In this document: one piece after another, positions 1 to 6,535 of the stretch | Layout: each line of letters begins with the position of its first letter | Position numbering within the stretch: position 1 is the first letter of the stretch | DNA from: Sulfuritalea sp. | GTDB taxonomy: Bacteria; Pseudomonadota; Gammaproteobacteria; Burkholderiales; Rhodocyclaceae | Assembly: GCA_021738105.1 (NCBI GenBank) | Contig: JAIPCS010000167.1 | Coordinates: 1-7,490, forward strand | Length of the DNA: 7,490 nt | Reading direction: 5' to 3' | Notes under the pieces: generated by a model | Database searches by the model: none | The model's input: only the letters and a program-made list of their open reading frames with translations | Told to the model about the DNA's origin: nothing | Made by a program: the position numbers and the translations under genes

Positions 1-333
1 ACGGATATCGGCAACGCCGCCACAAGGGTGATGGGCAAGGCAGAGGAAGACCTGAACCACCTCGGACAGACGCTGGAGGTGGCCAATCAGCGTCTGCCGG
101 GCATCATCGATCGCACGCAGCAGATGCTCGACCATGTCGAGAAGATCACCGCTGAGGCCGAGATCAGCGTGCCGCCGGCGCTGCGCGACGGCAGTGCCGT
201 CACCTCGGATGTGCGCGAGATTGTCCGTGGCGCCAAGCAGACCTGGCCGATTCGAAACTTTGTCGATGCGCCAGGCGTGGCGAAACTGAAAATGGACAGT
301 GATTTGCGCGGAGAGGGTGGTCGTGCGAAATAG
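1..333 (+). CDS. MCE/MlaD-family lipid-transport protein, C-terminal part (5' end outside window)
   Basis: The reading frame is open from base 1 to the TAG at 331-333, so only the last 110 residues of the gene are present. They form a long, charged amphipathic helical segment, with Leu-rich stretches such as NQRLPGIIDRTQQMLDHVEK, followed by a tail containing KQTWPIRNF. MCE-family substrate-binding subunits (MlaD-like, inner-membrane anchored and periplasmic) have one MCE beta-barrel domain, a long helical region, and often end in a Trp-Pro-Phe/Ile motif of this type. The MCE domain itself would lie upstream and cannot be seen, so the assignment is by resemblance of the tail. Such proteins carry phospholipids or other lipids between membranes with an ABC ATPase and permease, probably encoded further upstream. 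The gene overlaps the following lipoprotein gene by 11 bases, which points to one operon. Any other coiled-coil periplasmic protein is the alternative. Confidence 0.6.
   Translation, partial: TDIGNAATRVMGKAEEDLNHLGQTLEVANQRLPGIIDRTQQMLDHVEKITAEAEISVPPALRDGSAVTSDVREIVRGAKQTWPIRNFVDAPGVAKLKMDSDLRGEGGRAK
310..317 (+). promoter_or_regulatory. Ribosome binding site that decides the lipoprotein start
   Basis: The purine run GGAGAGGG lies 5 bases before the GTG at 323 and inside the end of the MCE gene. It supports 323 as the start. The GTG at 299 has no comparable site and would add eight residues (MICAERVV) ahead of the positively charged signal-peptide start. Confidence 0.6.
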
Positions 334-1156
334 GGCCCTGTTGGTCGGTGCGCTGTTTCTCGCCGCATGCGCCTCGGCGCCCAGATCGGTTGATCCGCCA
401 CGGCTGCGGGCAGCGCTGGAGGCGGAAAGTGATGGCGCCAAACGGTACCAGCGCGGCGACTATCTGGTGGCGGCGCGGCGCTTCACGGAGGCGGCGCAAA
501 TCTTCGCTAGCATCGACAATGCAACAGGCATTGCGCGAAATCGCTTGCATCTGGCCCGCGCGGAGCTTGCCCAAGGCAAGACCGAAGCGGCGCTGCAGGT
601 GCTGGAGTTGACCGACCCCAGCGACAACAGCCTGGCACTGGAGACACTGTTGATCAAGGCGCAAACCCAACTCGGCCTGGGCCGCGTGGATGCCGCACGG
701 CAAAACCTCGACACGGTCGCCGTGCAGTGCGACACGGCCTGCCCGTTATTTGCCAGCCTCAATCTGCTGCAGGCGCGCACGGCGCTGGCCAACAAGCACG
801 CCGCGAATGCCCTGGCTCACGCCCAGACCGCGCTCACATGGTTGAAGGACAAGGATGAAGCCGCTGAAACCGGCAATGCCTGGCGCCTGATCGCCGCCGC
901 ACATCTGGCCGGAGGAAAGGCCGGCAGTGCGCTGCCAGCGGCACAGACTGCACTGGAGATCGATCGCAAACTCGCGCTGCCTGAAAAAATTGCCAGCGAC
1001 TGGATACTGATTGGAGATATTCGAAGGACGCTCGGCAATGGCGGTGATACGGCGGCCGCTTATCAGCGGGCACTGGATATTTCCAAGGCTGCCGCACTGT
1101 CCGAAATGACCGGTCTGGCGACGCGTGCGCTGGCTGAAATCAACAAACCCAAATAG
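323..1156 (+). CDS. TPR-repeat lipoprotein next to an MCE gene
   Basis: From the GTG at 323 the product is 277 residues. It begins MRNRALLVGALFLAAC, a short lipoprotein signal peptide with lipobox LAAC, giving lipidation at Cys16. The next residue is Ala rather than Asp, so under the E. coli +2 rule it should be sorted to the outer membrane. The mature part is almost all alpha-helical, with about six TPR-like helix pairs (roughly residues 37-65, 72-95, 105-133, 145-172, 183-213 and 224-254), for example GDYLVAARRFTEAAQIF and GDTAAAYQRALDIS. Cys136 and Cys140 (CDTAC) could form a disulfide in the periplasm. TPR proteins act as protein-binding scaffolds. The 11-base overlap with the MCE gene suggests translational coupling and a role in the same envelope transport system, which is inference. 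MCE operons more often carry a PqiC/ABC-auxiliary lipoprotein at this position. No partner can be named from sequence. Confidence 0.8.
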   Translation: MRNRALLVGALFLAACASAPRSVDPPRLRAALEAESDGAKRYQRGDYLVAARRFTEAAQIFASIDNATGIARNRLHLARAELAQGKTEAALQVLELTDPSDNSLALETLLIKAQTQLGLGRVDAARQNLDTVAVQCDTACPLFASLNLLQARTALANKHAANALAHAQTALTWLKDKDEAAETGNAWRLIAAAHLAGGKAGSALPAAQTALEIDRKLALPEKIASDWILIGDIRRTLGNGGDTAAAYQRALDISKAAALSEMTGLATRALAEINKPK

Positions 1157-1267
1157 ACTCGACGGCAAAAAACATGTAATAAGGAACTGGCTGGAAAGCA
1201 GACCGCGTCAAAGAGCGCGTAAAGTACGAAAAAAACCGATTTCACCCGCCCCCAATTTTCACCAGAA

Positions 1268-1273
1268 AAGGAG
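1268..1273 (+). promoter_or_regulatory. Strong ribosome binding site for the small HTH gene
   Basis: AAGGAG lies 6 bases before the ATG at 1280. It is the best Shine-Dalgarno match noticed in the window. It supports real translation of the short 72-codon gene. Confidence 0.7.
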
Positions 1274-1279
1274 ACCACC

Positions 1280-1498
1280 ATGGCCCGCAAAAAGAAACTC
1301 GACTTTTCCGATATTGCTGTTGCCCGAGCGAAAGAAAATCTCAATCAGACCGAATTCTGGTCGAGATATGGTGTCACCCAGTCCGGCGGCTCACGCTACG
1401 AAGCGGGTCGCAACATTCCCAAGCCATTGGCCATTTTGTTGTGGCTGCATCGTTCGGGAAAAATCAGTGACAAGGATTTGTCCGACGCACAAAAATAG
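1280..1498 (+). CDS. Small XRE-like helix-turn-helix DNA-binding protein
   Basis: This 72-residue protein consists almost entirely of a predicted helix-turn-helix. It has a basic N-terminus (MARKKKLDF), then NLNQTEFWSRYGVTQSGGSRYEAGR at about residues 20-44, then IPKPLAILLWLHRSGKIS. This matches the XRE/Cro pattern of an NQxEF first helix, GVTQS at the turn, SRYExGR ending the recognition helix, and a following Pro. The expected role is sequence-specific DNA binding in the cytoplasm; the target is unknown. There is no partner domain for ligand binding. The gene has its own strong ribosome binding site after a 123-base gap, and lies 56 bases before the thioesterase start, so it could be co-transcribed with the thioesterases or separate from them. 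A hand count gives about 50% GC, apparently lower than most of the window. The family seems familiar from other beta- and gammaproteobacteria, but I know of no characterised function. Confidence 0.8.
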   Translation: MARKKKLDFSDIAVARAKENLNQTEFWSRYGVTQSGGSRYEAGRNIPKPLAILLWLHRSGKISDKDLSDAQK

Positions 1499-1522
1499 GT
1501 CAGGCGAATTACGCTCATTCTT

Positions 1523-1539
1523 TGCCGCAGGCGGCATTT
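1523..1539 (+). terminator. Short hairpin between HTH and thioesterase genes (weak candidate terminator)
   Basis: TGCCG (1523-1527) pairs with CGGCA (1532-1536) across the loop CAGG and is followed by TTT. The 5-bp stem and three-base T run are too short for a convincing intrinsic terminator. It could cause partial attenuation between the two genes. Confidence 0.2.
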
Positions 1540-1542
1540 GAC

Positions 1543-1546
1543 AGGA
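1543..1546 (+). promoter_or_regulatory. Ribosome binding site supporting the TTG start at 1555
   Basis: AGGA lies 8 bases before the TTG at 1555, a normal Shine-Dalgarno spacing. The other possible start, TTG at 1522, falls at the base of the small hairpin and has no good site. Starting there would add eleven residues (MPQAAFDRNET) that are not expected in this fold. Confidence 0.5.
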
Positions 1547-1554
1547 ACGAAACA

Positions 1555-1977
1555 TTGAAAACTGAAACCGCTCGCGGCACTGTGCATGAGTGGCAGCGCG
1601 ACCATATGGGCCACATCAACGTACGGGCCTATATGGAATTTCTGGAAGAGGCCTGCTGGCAGTTCTATGCCATTCTTGGCATGACGCCGTCTTTGCTGCG
1701 CAGCGGTGCGATCCATCTGGCCGCGGTACAGCAGAACATCAGCTACCAGAAGGAGCTGTATCCGGGAGACACCGTGCTGGTGCGCAGCGGGGTGCTGGAA
1801 ATGCGCGAGAAGGTGCTGCGCTTTCGCCACGAGCTGGTCAATACCGAGACCGGCGATGTCAGCGCAGTGTGCGACTTCACGGTGGTCTGTCTCAATCCGG
1901 AAACCCGCAAGTCCCGGCCTTTTCCGGCCGAAGTCACTGCATTGGCCGGGGAATTGAGCTGGCCCAACGAACCCTGA
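1555..1977 (+). CDS. Acyl-CoA thioesterase, hot-dog fold, YbgC/FadM-like 4HBT family
   Basis: From the TTG at 1555 this is a 140-residue single hot-dog domain, the usual size for 4-hydroxybenzoyl-CoA-type thioesterases. Near the N-terminus is VHEWQRDHMGHINVRAYMEF, which matches the family pattern of an Asp followed by xxGHxNxxxY. Asp16 would be the catalytic acid, with His20 and Asn22 near the substrate. Later segments QQNISYQKELYPGDTVLVRS and VCDFTVVCLN fit the central strands, where the PGD turn is typical. It should hydrolyse an acyl-CoA or related thioester in the cytoplasm; the chain preference cannot be read. It is followed after 10 bases by a second, unlike thioesterase gene, which suggests joint expression. 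The start is less certain than the family: the frame also opens at TTG 1522. The TTG start with a modest ribosome binding site suggests low expression. Confidence 0.8.
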   Translation: MKTETARGTVHEWQRDHMGHINVRAYMEFLEEACWQFYAILGMTPSLLRSGAIHLAAVQQNISYQKELYPGDTVLVRSGVLEMREKVLRFRHELVNTETGDVSAVCDFTVVCLNPETRKSRPFPAEVTALAGELSWPNEP

Positions 1978-1987
1978 AGCGAATCGC

Positions 1988-2473
1988 ATGAAAAAATCTG
2001 CAGCCGCGTCAGCCCTCGAGTTCGAAGCGGAGTTTATCTCCGGGTTGAAAAAGATCTTCGAGGAAATGATCGTCTTCAACCAGGTCCTCGGCTTGAAAGT
2101 CACATCGATCCAGCCCGATGGCGTCGTTGGGCGCATCGACATGCGTCATGAACTGGTCGGCCATTACAGCCACCAGAGGCTTCATGGTGGCGTCATCAGC
2201 GCCGGGCTCGATGCAATGGGCGGGCTCGCCGTCATGGCGGCCATCGGCGCACGACACATGAGCGAAGAGCCTCAGCAGAGGCTGCATCGTTTCGGCAAGC
2301 TGGGTACCATTGATCTGCGGATCGACTATTTGCGTCCGGGCATCAGCGACCATTTCGAGTTGCGTGCCGAGGTGATGCGCCTCGGTTCGCGCGTGGCGAC
2401 CACGCGCATGGAGTTTCTCGGCGCCGACGGCAAACTGCTGTCGACCGGTTCCGGCGCCTACATCGTTTCCTGA
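1988..2473 (+). CDS. yigI: YigI-like acyl-CoA thioesterase (PaaI-type hot-dog)
   Basis: This 161-residue protein resembles E. coli YigI along most of its length. Shared features are a helical N-terminus with PFN/VFN-xxLG, the motif LHGGVISAGLD (His66-Gly67-Gly68 and Asp75), the block GTIDLRIDYLRPG at about 106-118, and a C-terminal strand ending in AYIVS. The HGG-to-Asp segment is the active-site region of PaaI-type hot-dog thioesterases: the Gly pair binds the thioester carbonyl and the acidic residue promotes hydrolysis. YigI in E. coli is reported as a medium/long-chain acyl-CoA thioesterase, so removal of CoA from fatty acyl-CoAs is the likely role here. The ATG at 1988 follows the previous stop by 10 bases with only a weak ribosome binding site, so translation may depend on the upstream gene. 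The comparison with YigI is from memory, not an alignment. Confidence 0.83.
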   Translation: MKKSAAASALEFEAEFISGLKKIFEEMIVFNQVLGLKVTSIQPDGVVGRIDMRHELVGHYSHQRLHGGVISAGLDAMGGLAVMAAIGARHMSEEPQQRLHRFGKLGTIDLRIDYLRPGISDHFELRAEVMRLGSRVATTRMEFLGADGKLLSTGSGAYIVS

Positions 2474-2487
2474 CGCGGTTTCAGGAA
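2467..2487. terminator. Inverted repeat joining two convergent stop codons
   Basis: TTCCTGA (2467-2473) and TCAGGAA (2481-2487) are perfect inverted copies separated by the 7-base loop CGCGGTT. Each arm contains the stop codon of one of the two converging genes. The stem is short and no T run follows on either strand, so any bidirectional terminator activity would be weak. It could also arise because both genes end in Ser/stop-like codons. Confidence 0.3.
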
Positions 2488-2954
2488 TTCAGAATTGCGC
2501 TAAGTTTGGCCAGATAGGCGGCAGCTTCCGCCGAATTCTCGGTGGGCGCCCAGGGGGCGCGTTCGGCTTCAGTGAAGGGCAGATACGGGCCGGATTTGGC
2601 TTCAAGAAAGACGGTGTCCGGCAGCAGCGCGATCGCTGTATGCCAGGTGCCGTGCGGAATATCGACGCCTGTTGCCGTCTCGCCAGCGCCGACTTTTACC
2701 GCTTTGGCCACGTTGCCGGCGTCATCGAATACCAGCAGTCCCAGCAGGCCGCGCAGAACGACAAAGGTTTCGTCCTTGTTCGGGTCGAGATGTCGATGCG
2801 GCGCGATGTAGGAATCGGGCTGCATGGCATTGAGCAGTCGATGTGCCGGGTGATCGTCGTCCTGATGGAAGTTGTGGTTCTTGCGCCGGCGTGGGCTGGC
2901 GGCGGCCACGGCGCAGAGTTCATCGAGCAAACGGTCGTCGATCAGTGTAATCAT
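2481..2954 (-). CDS. WbuC-family cupin-fold metalloprotein
   Basis: This 157-residue single cupin domain resembles the WbuC family, including an N-terminal LLDELCAVAAASPRRRKNHN segment and RLLNAMQPDSYIAPHRH. The first cupin motif gives His53, His55 and Glu62 (HRHLDPNKDETF, then the RGLLGLLVFDD strands). The second gives His105 (DIPHGTWHTAI). Together these make a plausible three-His/one-Glu metal site. Family members are found in O-antigen gene clusters and as stand-alone genes; their reaction is not well established, so no substrate is proposed. The start ATG overlaps the dnaE stop codon in ATGA, and there is no good independent ribosome binding site, so translation is probably coupled to dnaE. 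There are no sugar or LPS genes in the window to support an envelope role. Its end faces the yigI-like gene with 7 bases between stop codons. Confidence 0.82.
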   Translation of the reverse strand: MITLIDDRLLDELCAVAAASPRRRKNHNFHQDDDHPAHRLLNAMQPDSYIAPHRHLDPNKDETFVVLRGLLGLLVFDDAGNVAKAVKVGAGETATGVDIPHGTWHTAIALLPDTVFLEAKSGPYLPFTEAERAPWAPTENSAEAAAYLAKLSAILNS

Positions 2955-5900
2955 GAGTAGATCACTTTCACGTTGTCAGTCGTCAGCCAGTCGGCCAGTC
3001 GGACCAGCAGCTCGTCGTCCAGGCGCACGCGCCAGCTGTCGGGCAGCGGCAGTTCCGCCATGGCGTCGTTGTTGCGATAGGAGAGCCGAACCGGGCAGGG
3101 ACCGTTGCGAAACGGGGCCAGCAGCGCCTGCAGGCGTTTGGCGCCGGGGCCGCCGTTCAGGCTCAGGTGCAGGCCACGTGCGTAGCGGCCGCGCGCTTCG
3201 GCCAGGGTGTAGAGCTTGTCGGCGGTGATGCGCAGGCCGCCGCTGTAGTCATCCTTCTGTACCTTGCCTTCCACCAGCAGCAGTTCGTCTTCCTTGATCT
3301 TGGCGCGTTCGGCATCCCACAGCTCGTTGAACACGGTGACTTCGAGCTGGGTGGTGCCGTCGTCGAGTTGCACCACGGCCATTTTGCCGCGACGTGTCAT
3401 CTGGGTCCGGGTGGACATGACCACGCCGGCCAGCAGCACCGGTTCGCGCTGAGGTTCCAGTTGCCCTAGACGGCGCTTGACGAAACCGCCAAGCTCGTCG
3501 GCAAAGGCATGGTAGGGATGGCCGGAAAAGAAAAAGCCCAGCGCCGGCTTTTCGTTCATCAACTGTTCGCGTTCGCTCCAGCGTACCGCGTCGACATAAT
3601 GCACGGTATCGTCTTGGGCACTCGAGCCCATATCGAACAGTCCGCCCTGCATGGCATTGCGCTCGGCCTGTTCCGCGGCTTCGAGTGCGATGCCGGTCGA
3701 CGCCAACAGCTTGGCGCGATGATCGTCGATCGCATCGAAGGCGCCGGCACGGATCAGCGCCTCGATCACGCGCCGATTGACCACCCGCTTGTCGATGCGT
3801 CGGCAGAAATCGAACAAGTCGGTGAAGGGGCCACTGGTATTGTCGATTCCATCGCGCGCGCCCAGAATCACGGAGAGCGCGGCCTCACCGGTGCCCTTGA
3901 TGGCGCCTAAGCCATAGCGGATGGTTTTGGCATCGACCGGTCGGAAGCGGATGCCGCTGTGGTTGATGTCGGGCGGCAGAAAGACCAGACCGTTGTCGAT
4001 CGCATCCTTGTAGAAAAACTGTACCTTGTCGGTATTGGCCATTTCCGACGAGAGCGTCGCTGCTGCAAAGGCCGCTGGGTGATGGCGCTTGAGCCAGCCG
4101 GTGTGATAGGCCACCAGCGAGTAGGCCGCTGCGTGCGACTTGTTGAAGCCGTAGCCGGCGAACTTCTCCATGACGTCGAAGATTTCGTTGGCCTGATCGG
4201 CGCCGATCTGGTTTCTGGCCGCACCCTCGACAAACACCGCGCGCTGCTGGTCCATCTCTTCTTTTTTCTTCTTGCCCATGGCGCGGCGCAAGAGGTCGGC
4301 GCCGCCCAGGCTGTAGCCGGCCACTACCTGCGCTGTTTGCATCACCTGTTCCTGATAGACCATGATGCCGTAGGTATTGCCCAGCACCCGTTCGAGGCTC
4401 GGATGCGGATAGACAACGCGCTCGCGACCGTGCTTGCGATTGACGAAGTTGGGAATGAAATCCATCGGCCCCGGCCGGTACAACGCATTCAGGGCGATCA
4501 GGTCCTCCAGTCGATCCGGCTGAGCCTGCACCAGCGTGTCCTTCATGCCGCCCGATTCGAACTGGAACACAGCCGTGGTGTTGGCGCTTTTGAAAATACT
4601 GTCGTAGGTTTCGCGGTCATCCAGCGGCAGGGTGGTCAGATCGATGTCGACGCCCTCGACCTCTCGGGTCAGGCGTACTGCCTCGTCGAGAATGGTCAAG
4701 GTGCGCAGGCCGAGAAAGTCGAATTTGACCAGCCCGGCTTTTTCGACGTCATCCTTGTCGAATTGTGAAACGACCGATTCGGCGCCCGCCGCTGCATACA
4801 GCGGACAAAAGTCCGTGAGTTTGCCCGGTGCGATCAATACGCCGCCGGCATGCATGCCGACGTTACGTGTGAGACCTTCGAGCTTCAGCGCCAGCGCCCA
4901 CAACTCCGCCACTTCCTCTTCGCTGTCGACCCGCTGCCGGATCAGAGGCTCTTTTTCCAGCGCGTCCTTGAGCGTGATGCCCAGCTCGTTGGGAATCAGC
5001 TTGGCAAACTGATCGACGAAGTTGAAGCCCAGATCGAGCACCCGGCCGACGTCGCGGATCACCGCCTTGGCCGCCATGGTGCCGAAGGTCACGATCTGCG
5101 ATACCGCGTGGGCGCCGTAGCGGTTCTTGACATAGTCGATGACGCGATCACGGCCTTCCTGACAGAAGTCGATATCGAAGTCGGGCATCGATACCCGTTC
5201 CGGATTGAGGAAGCGCTCGAACAGCAGATCGTAGCGCAGCGGATCGAGATCAGTGATGTCCAGGCTGTAGGCCACCAGTGAGCCCGCACCCGAGCCTCGG
5301 CCGGGGCCGACCGGTACGCCGTTGTTCTTGGCCCAGCGAATGAAGTCGGCAACGATCAAAAAGTAGCCGGGGAATCCCATCTGGATAATGGTCTTGACTT
5401 CGAAATCCAGCCTGTCGACATAAGTCGGCCGCTGCTTATCGCGTTCGGCCGGGTCGGGATAGAGCAGCTCGAGCCGTCGCACCAGACCGGCGTGCGACTC
5501 GCTGGCGAGAAATTCCTCCAGCGGTTCGCCGGCCGGCGTTGGAAAATCCGGCAAGCGGCTTTTCCCCAGTTCAACGCTCAAATTGCAGCGACGCGCAATT
5601 TCCACCGAGTTTTGCAACGCCTCTGGCAGATCGGCGAACAGTTCGGCCATTTCCTCCCGCGACTTGAAATACTGTTCCGGGCTGTAGCGCCTGGGCCGGC
5701 GCGTATCGCCCAGCACGTAGCCCTCGGAGATGCAGACCCGTGCCTCGTGTGCCTTGTAGTCGTCGGCCTGCAAAAACTGAATCGGATGCGTGGCGACCAC
5801 CGGCAGACCCAGTCGCGCCGCCATGTCGACACTGGCCGCCACCAATACCTCGTCGACCGGGGCACCGTCTTGACCCGAGGGCCGTTGAATTTCGATGTAG

Positions 5901-6421
5901 TACGCGTCGGGAAACATCTGTGCCCAACCCTCGGCGCGCACGGATGCCTGATCCAGCTTACCCGCCGCCAGCATCTGTCCGATATCCCCCAGCGGACCGC
6001 CCGACAAGGCGATCAGGCCGCTGTTGTCACCCTGCTTGAGTTGCGCGCGACTGATTTCAGCGCGACCGTGGCGCCTCGGTGCCAGATAGGCGGCCGATAT
6101 GAGCTCACACAGACGCAAATAGCCGCCATGGTTTTTCGCCAGCAGCAACAGACGGGTCGGTCCGTCGTTCTTGTCACCCGCGTCTTCGTCGCCGATCCAG
6201 ACATCGCAGCCGATGATCGGCTTGACACCCATGCCGCGTGCAGCCGTGTAGAACTTGACCATGCCGAACAGATTGGCCAGATCGGTGATCGCCAGAGCCG
6301 GCTGCCCATCTGCTGCTGCTCGCTCGACCGCGTCCTGGATGCGCGTCAATCCATCGCTGATCGAATATTCGCTGTGAAGGCGGAGATGAACGAATTGTGG
6401 AAGGGGCGGCGAGGCAGACAT
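2951..6421 (-). CDS. dnaE: DNA polymerase III alpha subunit (replicative polymerase)
   Basis: DnaE catalyses 5'-to-3' chain extension in the replisome. The 1156 residues closely match the E. coli length of 1160, with no intein, gap or frameshift. Domains in order are: an N-terminal PHP domain (about 10-280) starting FVHLRLHSEYSISDG, with HLRLH in place of the metal-binding HxH, as in E. coli-type inactive PHP domains; the palm (about 290-580) with PGRGSGAGS at 373-381, PDFDIDF with Asp416 and Asp418, and KFDFLGLRTL with Asp568 as the third catalytic acid; the fingers with YGFNKSHAAAYS at 757-768; a helix-hairpin-helix region (YGLGAIKGTGE at 836); a beta-clamp-binding motif QGGLF at 925-929; an OB fold (about 994-1070); and a C-terminal tau-binding region. 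The ATG at 6421 is the only start possible, because an in-frame stop lies five codons upstream; its ribosome binding site is weak. A 114-base gap separates it from the ParA-like gene; the cupin overlaps its stop. Confidence 0.98.
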   Translation of the reverse strand: MSASPPLPQFVHLRLHSEYSISDGLTRIQDAVERAAADGQPALAITDLANLFGMVKFYTAARGMGVKPIIGCDVWIGDEDAGDKNDGPTRLLLLAKNHGGYLRLCELISAAYLAPRRHGRAEISRAQLKQGDNSGLIALSGGPLGDIGQMLAAGKLDQASVRAEGWAQMFPDAYYIEIQRPSGQDGAPVDEVLVAASVDMAARLGLPVVATHPIQFLQADDYKAHEARVCISEGYVLGDTRRPRRYSPEQYFKSREEMAELFADLPEALQNSVEIARRCNLSVELGKSRLPDFPTPAGEPLEEFLASESHAGLVRRLELLYPDPAERDKQRPTYVDRLDFEVKTIIQMGFPGYFLIVADFIRWAKNNGVPVGPGRGSGAGSLVAYSLDITDLDPLRYDLLFERFLNPERVSMPDFDIDFCQEGRDRVIDYVKNRYGAHAVSQIVTFGTMAAKAVIRDVGRVLDLGFNFVDQFAKLIPNELGITLKDALEKEPLIRQRVDSEEEVAELWALALKLEGLTRNVGMHAGGVLIAPGKLTDFCPLYAAAGAESVVSQFDKDDVEKAGLVKFDFLGLRTLTILDEAVRLTREVEGVDIDLTTLPLDDRETYDSIFKSANTTAVFQFESGGMKDTLVQAQPDRLEDLIALNALYRPGPMDFIPNFVNRKHGRERVVYPHPSLERVLGNTYGIMVYQEQVMQTAQVVAGYSLGGADLLRRAMGKKKKEEMDQQRAVFVEGAARNQIGADQANEIFDVMEKFAGYGFNKSHAAAYSLVAYHTGWLKRHHPAAFAAATLSSEMANTDKVQFFYKDAIDNGLVFLPPDINHSGIRFRPVDAKTIRYGLGAIKGTGEAALSVILGARDGIDNTSGPFTDLFDFCRRIDKRVVNRRVIEALIRAGAFDAIDDHRAKLLASTGIALEAAEQAERNAMQGGLFDMGSSAQDDTVHYVDAVRWSEREQLMNEKPALGFFFSGHPYHAFADELGGFVKRRLGQLEPQREPVLLAGVVMSTRTQMTRRGKMAVVQLDDGTTQLEVTVFNELWDAERAKIKEDELLLVEGKVQKDDYSGGLRITADKLYTLAEARGRYARGLHLSLNGGPGAKRLQALLAPFRNGPCPVRLSYRNNDAMAELPLPDSWRVRLDDELLVRLADWLTTDNVKVIYS

Positions 6422-6535
6422 GGCTCGTTGATTTTACTCCCGCGGCTGGAGGTCGAGCCGGTGGATTTCCCCTGCATAGCCGCGGCAATGACGGCGCCTC
6501 AAAAGTCGGCGCTGGCGACACGGCGAAAGTCAAAC

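Noticed and set aside
299..325. GTG at 299 as the start of the lipoprotein gene.
   Set aside because: The ribosome binding site at 310-317 serves the GTG at 323, and the shorter form gives a standard lipoprotein signal peptide.
332..339. The palindrome AGGGCCCT just after the MCE stop codon.
   Set aside because: It is an isolated 8-base palindrome inside the lipoprotein coding sequence, too short to be meaningful in GC-rich DNA.
10..400. Whether dnaE or another gene here carries an intein, or whether the window holds a mobile element or defence system.
   Set aside because: dnaE is uninterrupted, and no transposase, integrase, terminal inverted repeats, CRISPR repeats, toxin-antitoxin pair or nuclease/methylase gene was found anywhere in the window.
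1538..1543. A perfect TTGACA that looks like a -35 promoter box just before the thioesterase start.
   Set aside because: At 16-18 bases downstream there is no -10-like sequence (the position holds ACTGAA), and a start there would lie inside the coding region.
1396..2142. A 248-codon open frame on the minus strand opposite the HTH and thioesterase genes.
   Set aside because: It crosses three well-supported plus-strand genes and their gaps, and its translation has no family resemblance.
4256..4276. An A-rich run on the dnaE coding strand (six A followed by G), resembling a slippery frameshift site as in dnaX.
   Set aside because: The codons are AAG AAA AAA GAA, so the A-AAA-AAG heptamer is not in the required reading phase. 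The Lys-rich segment is also a normal conserved part of DnaE. No downstream stem was evident.
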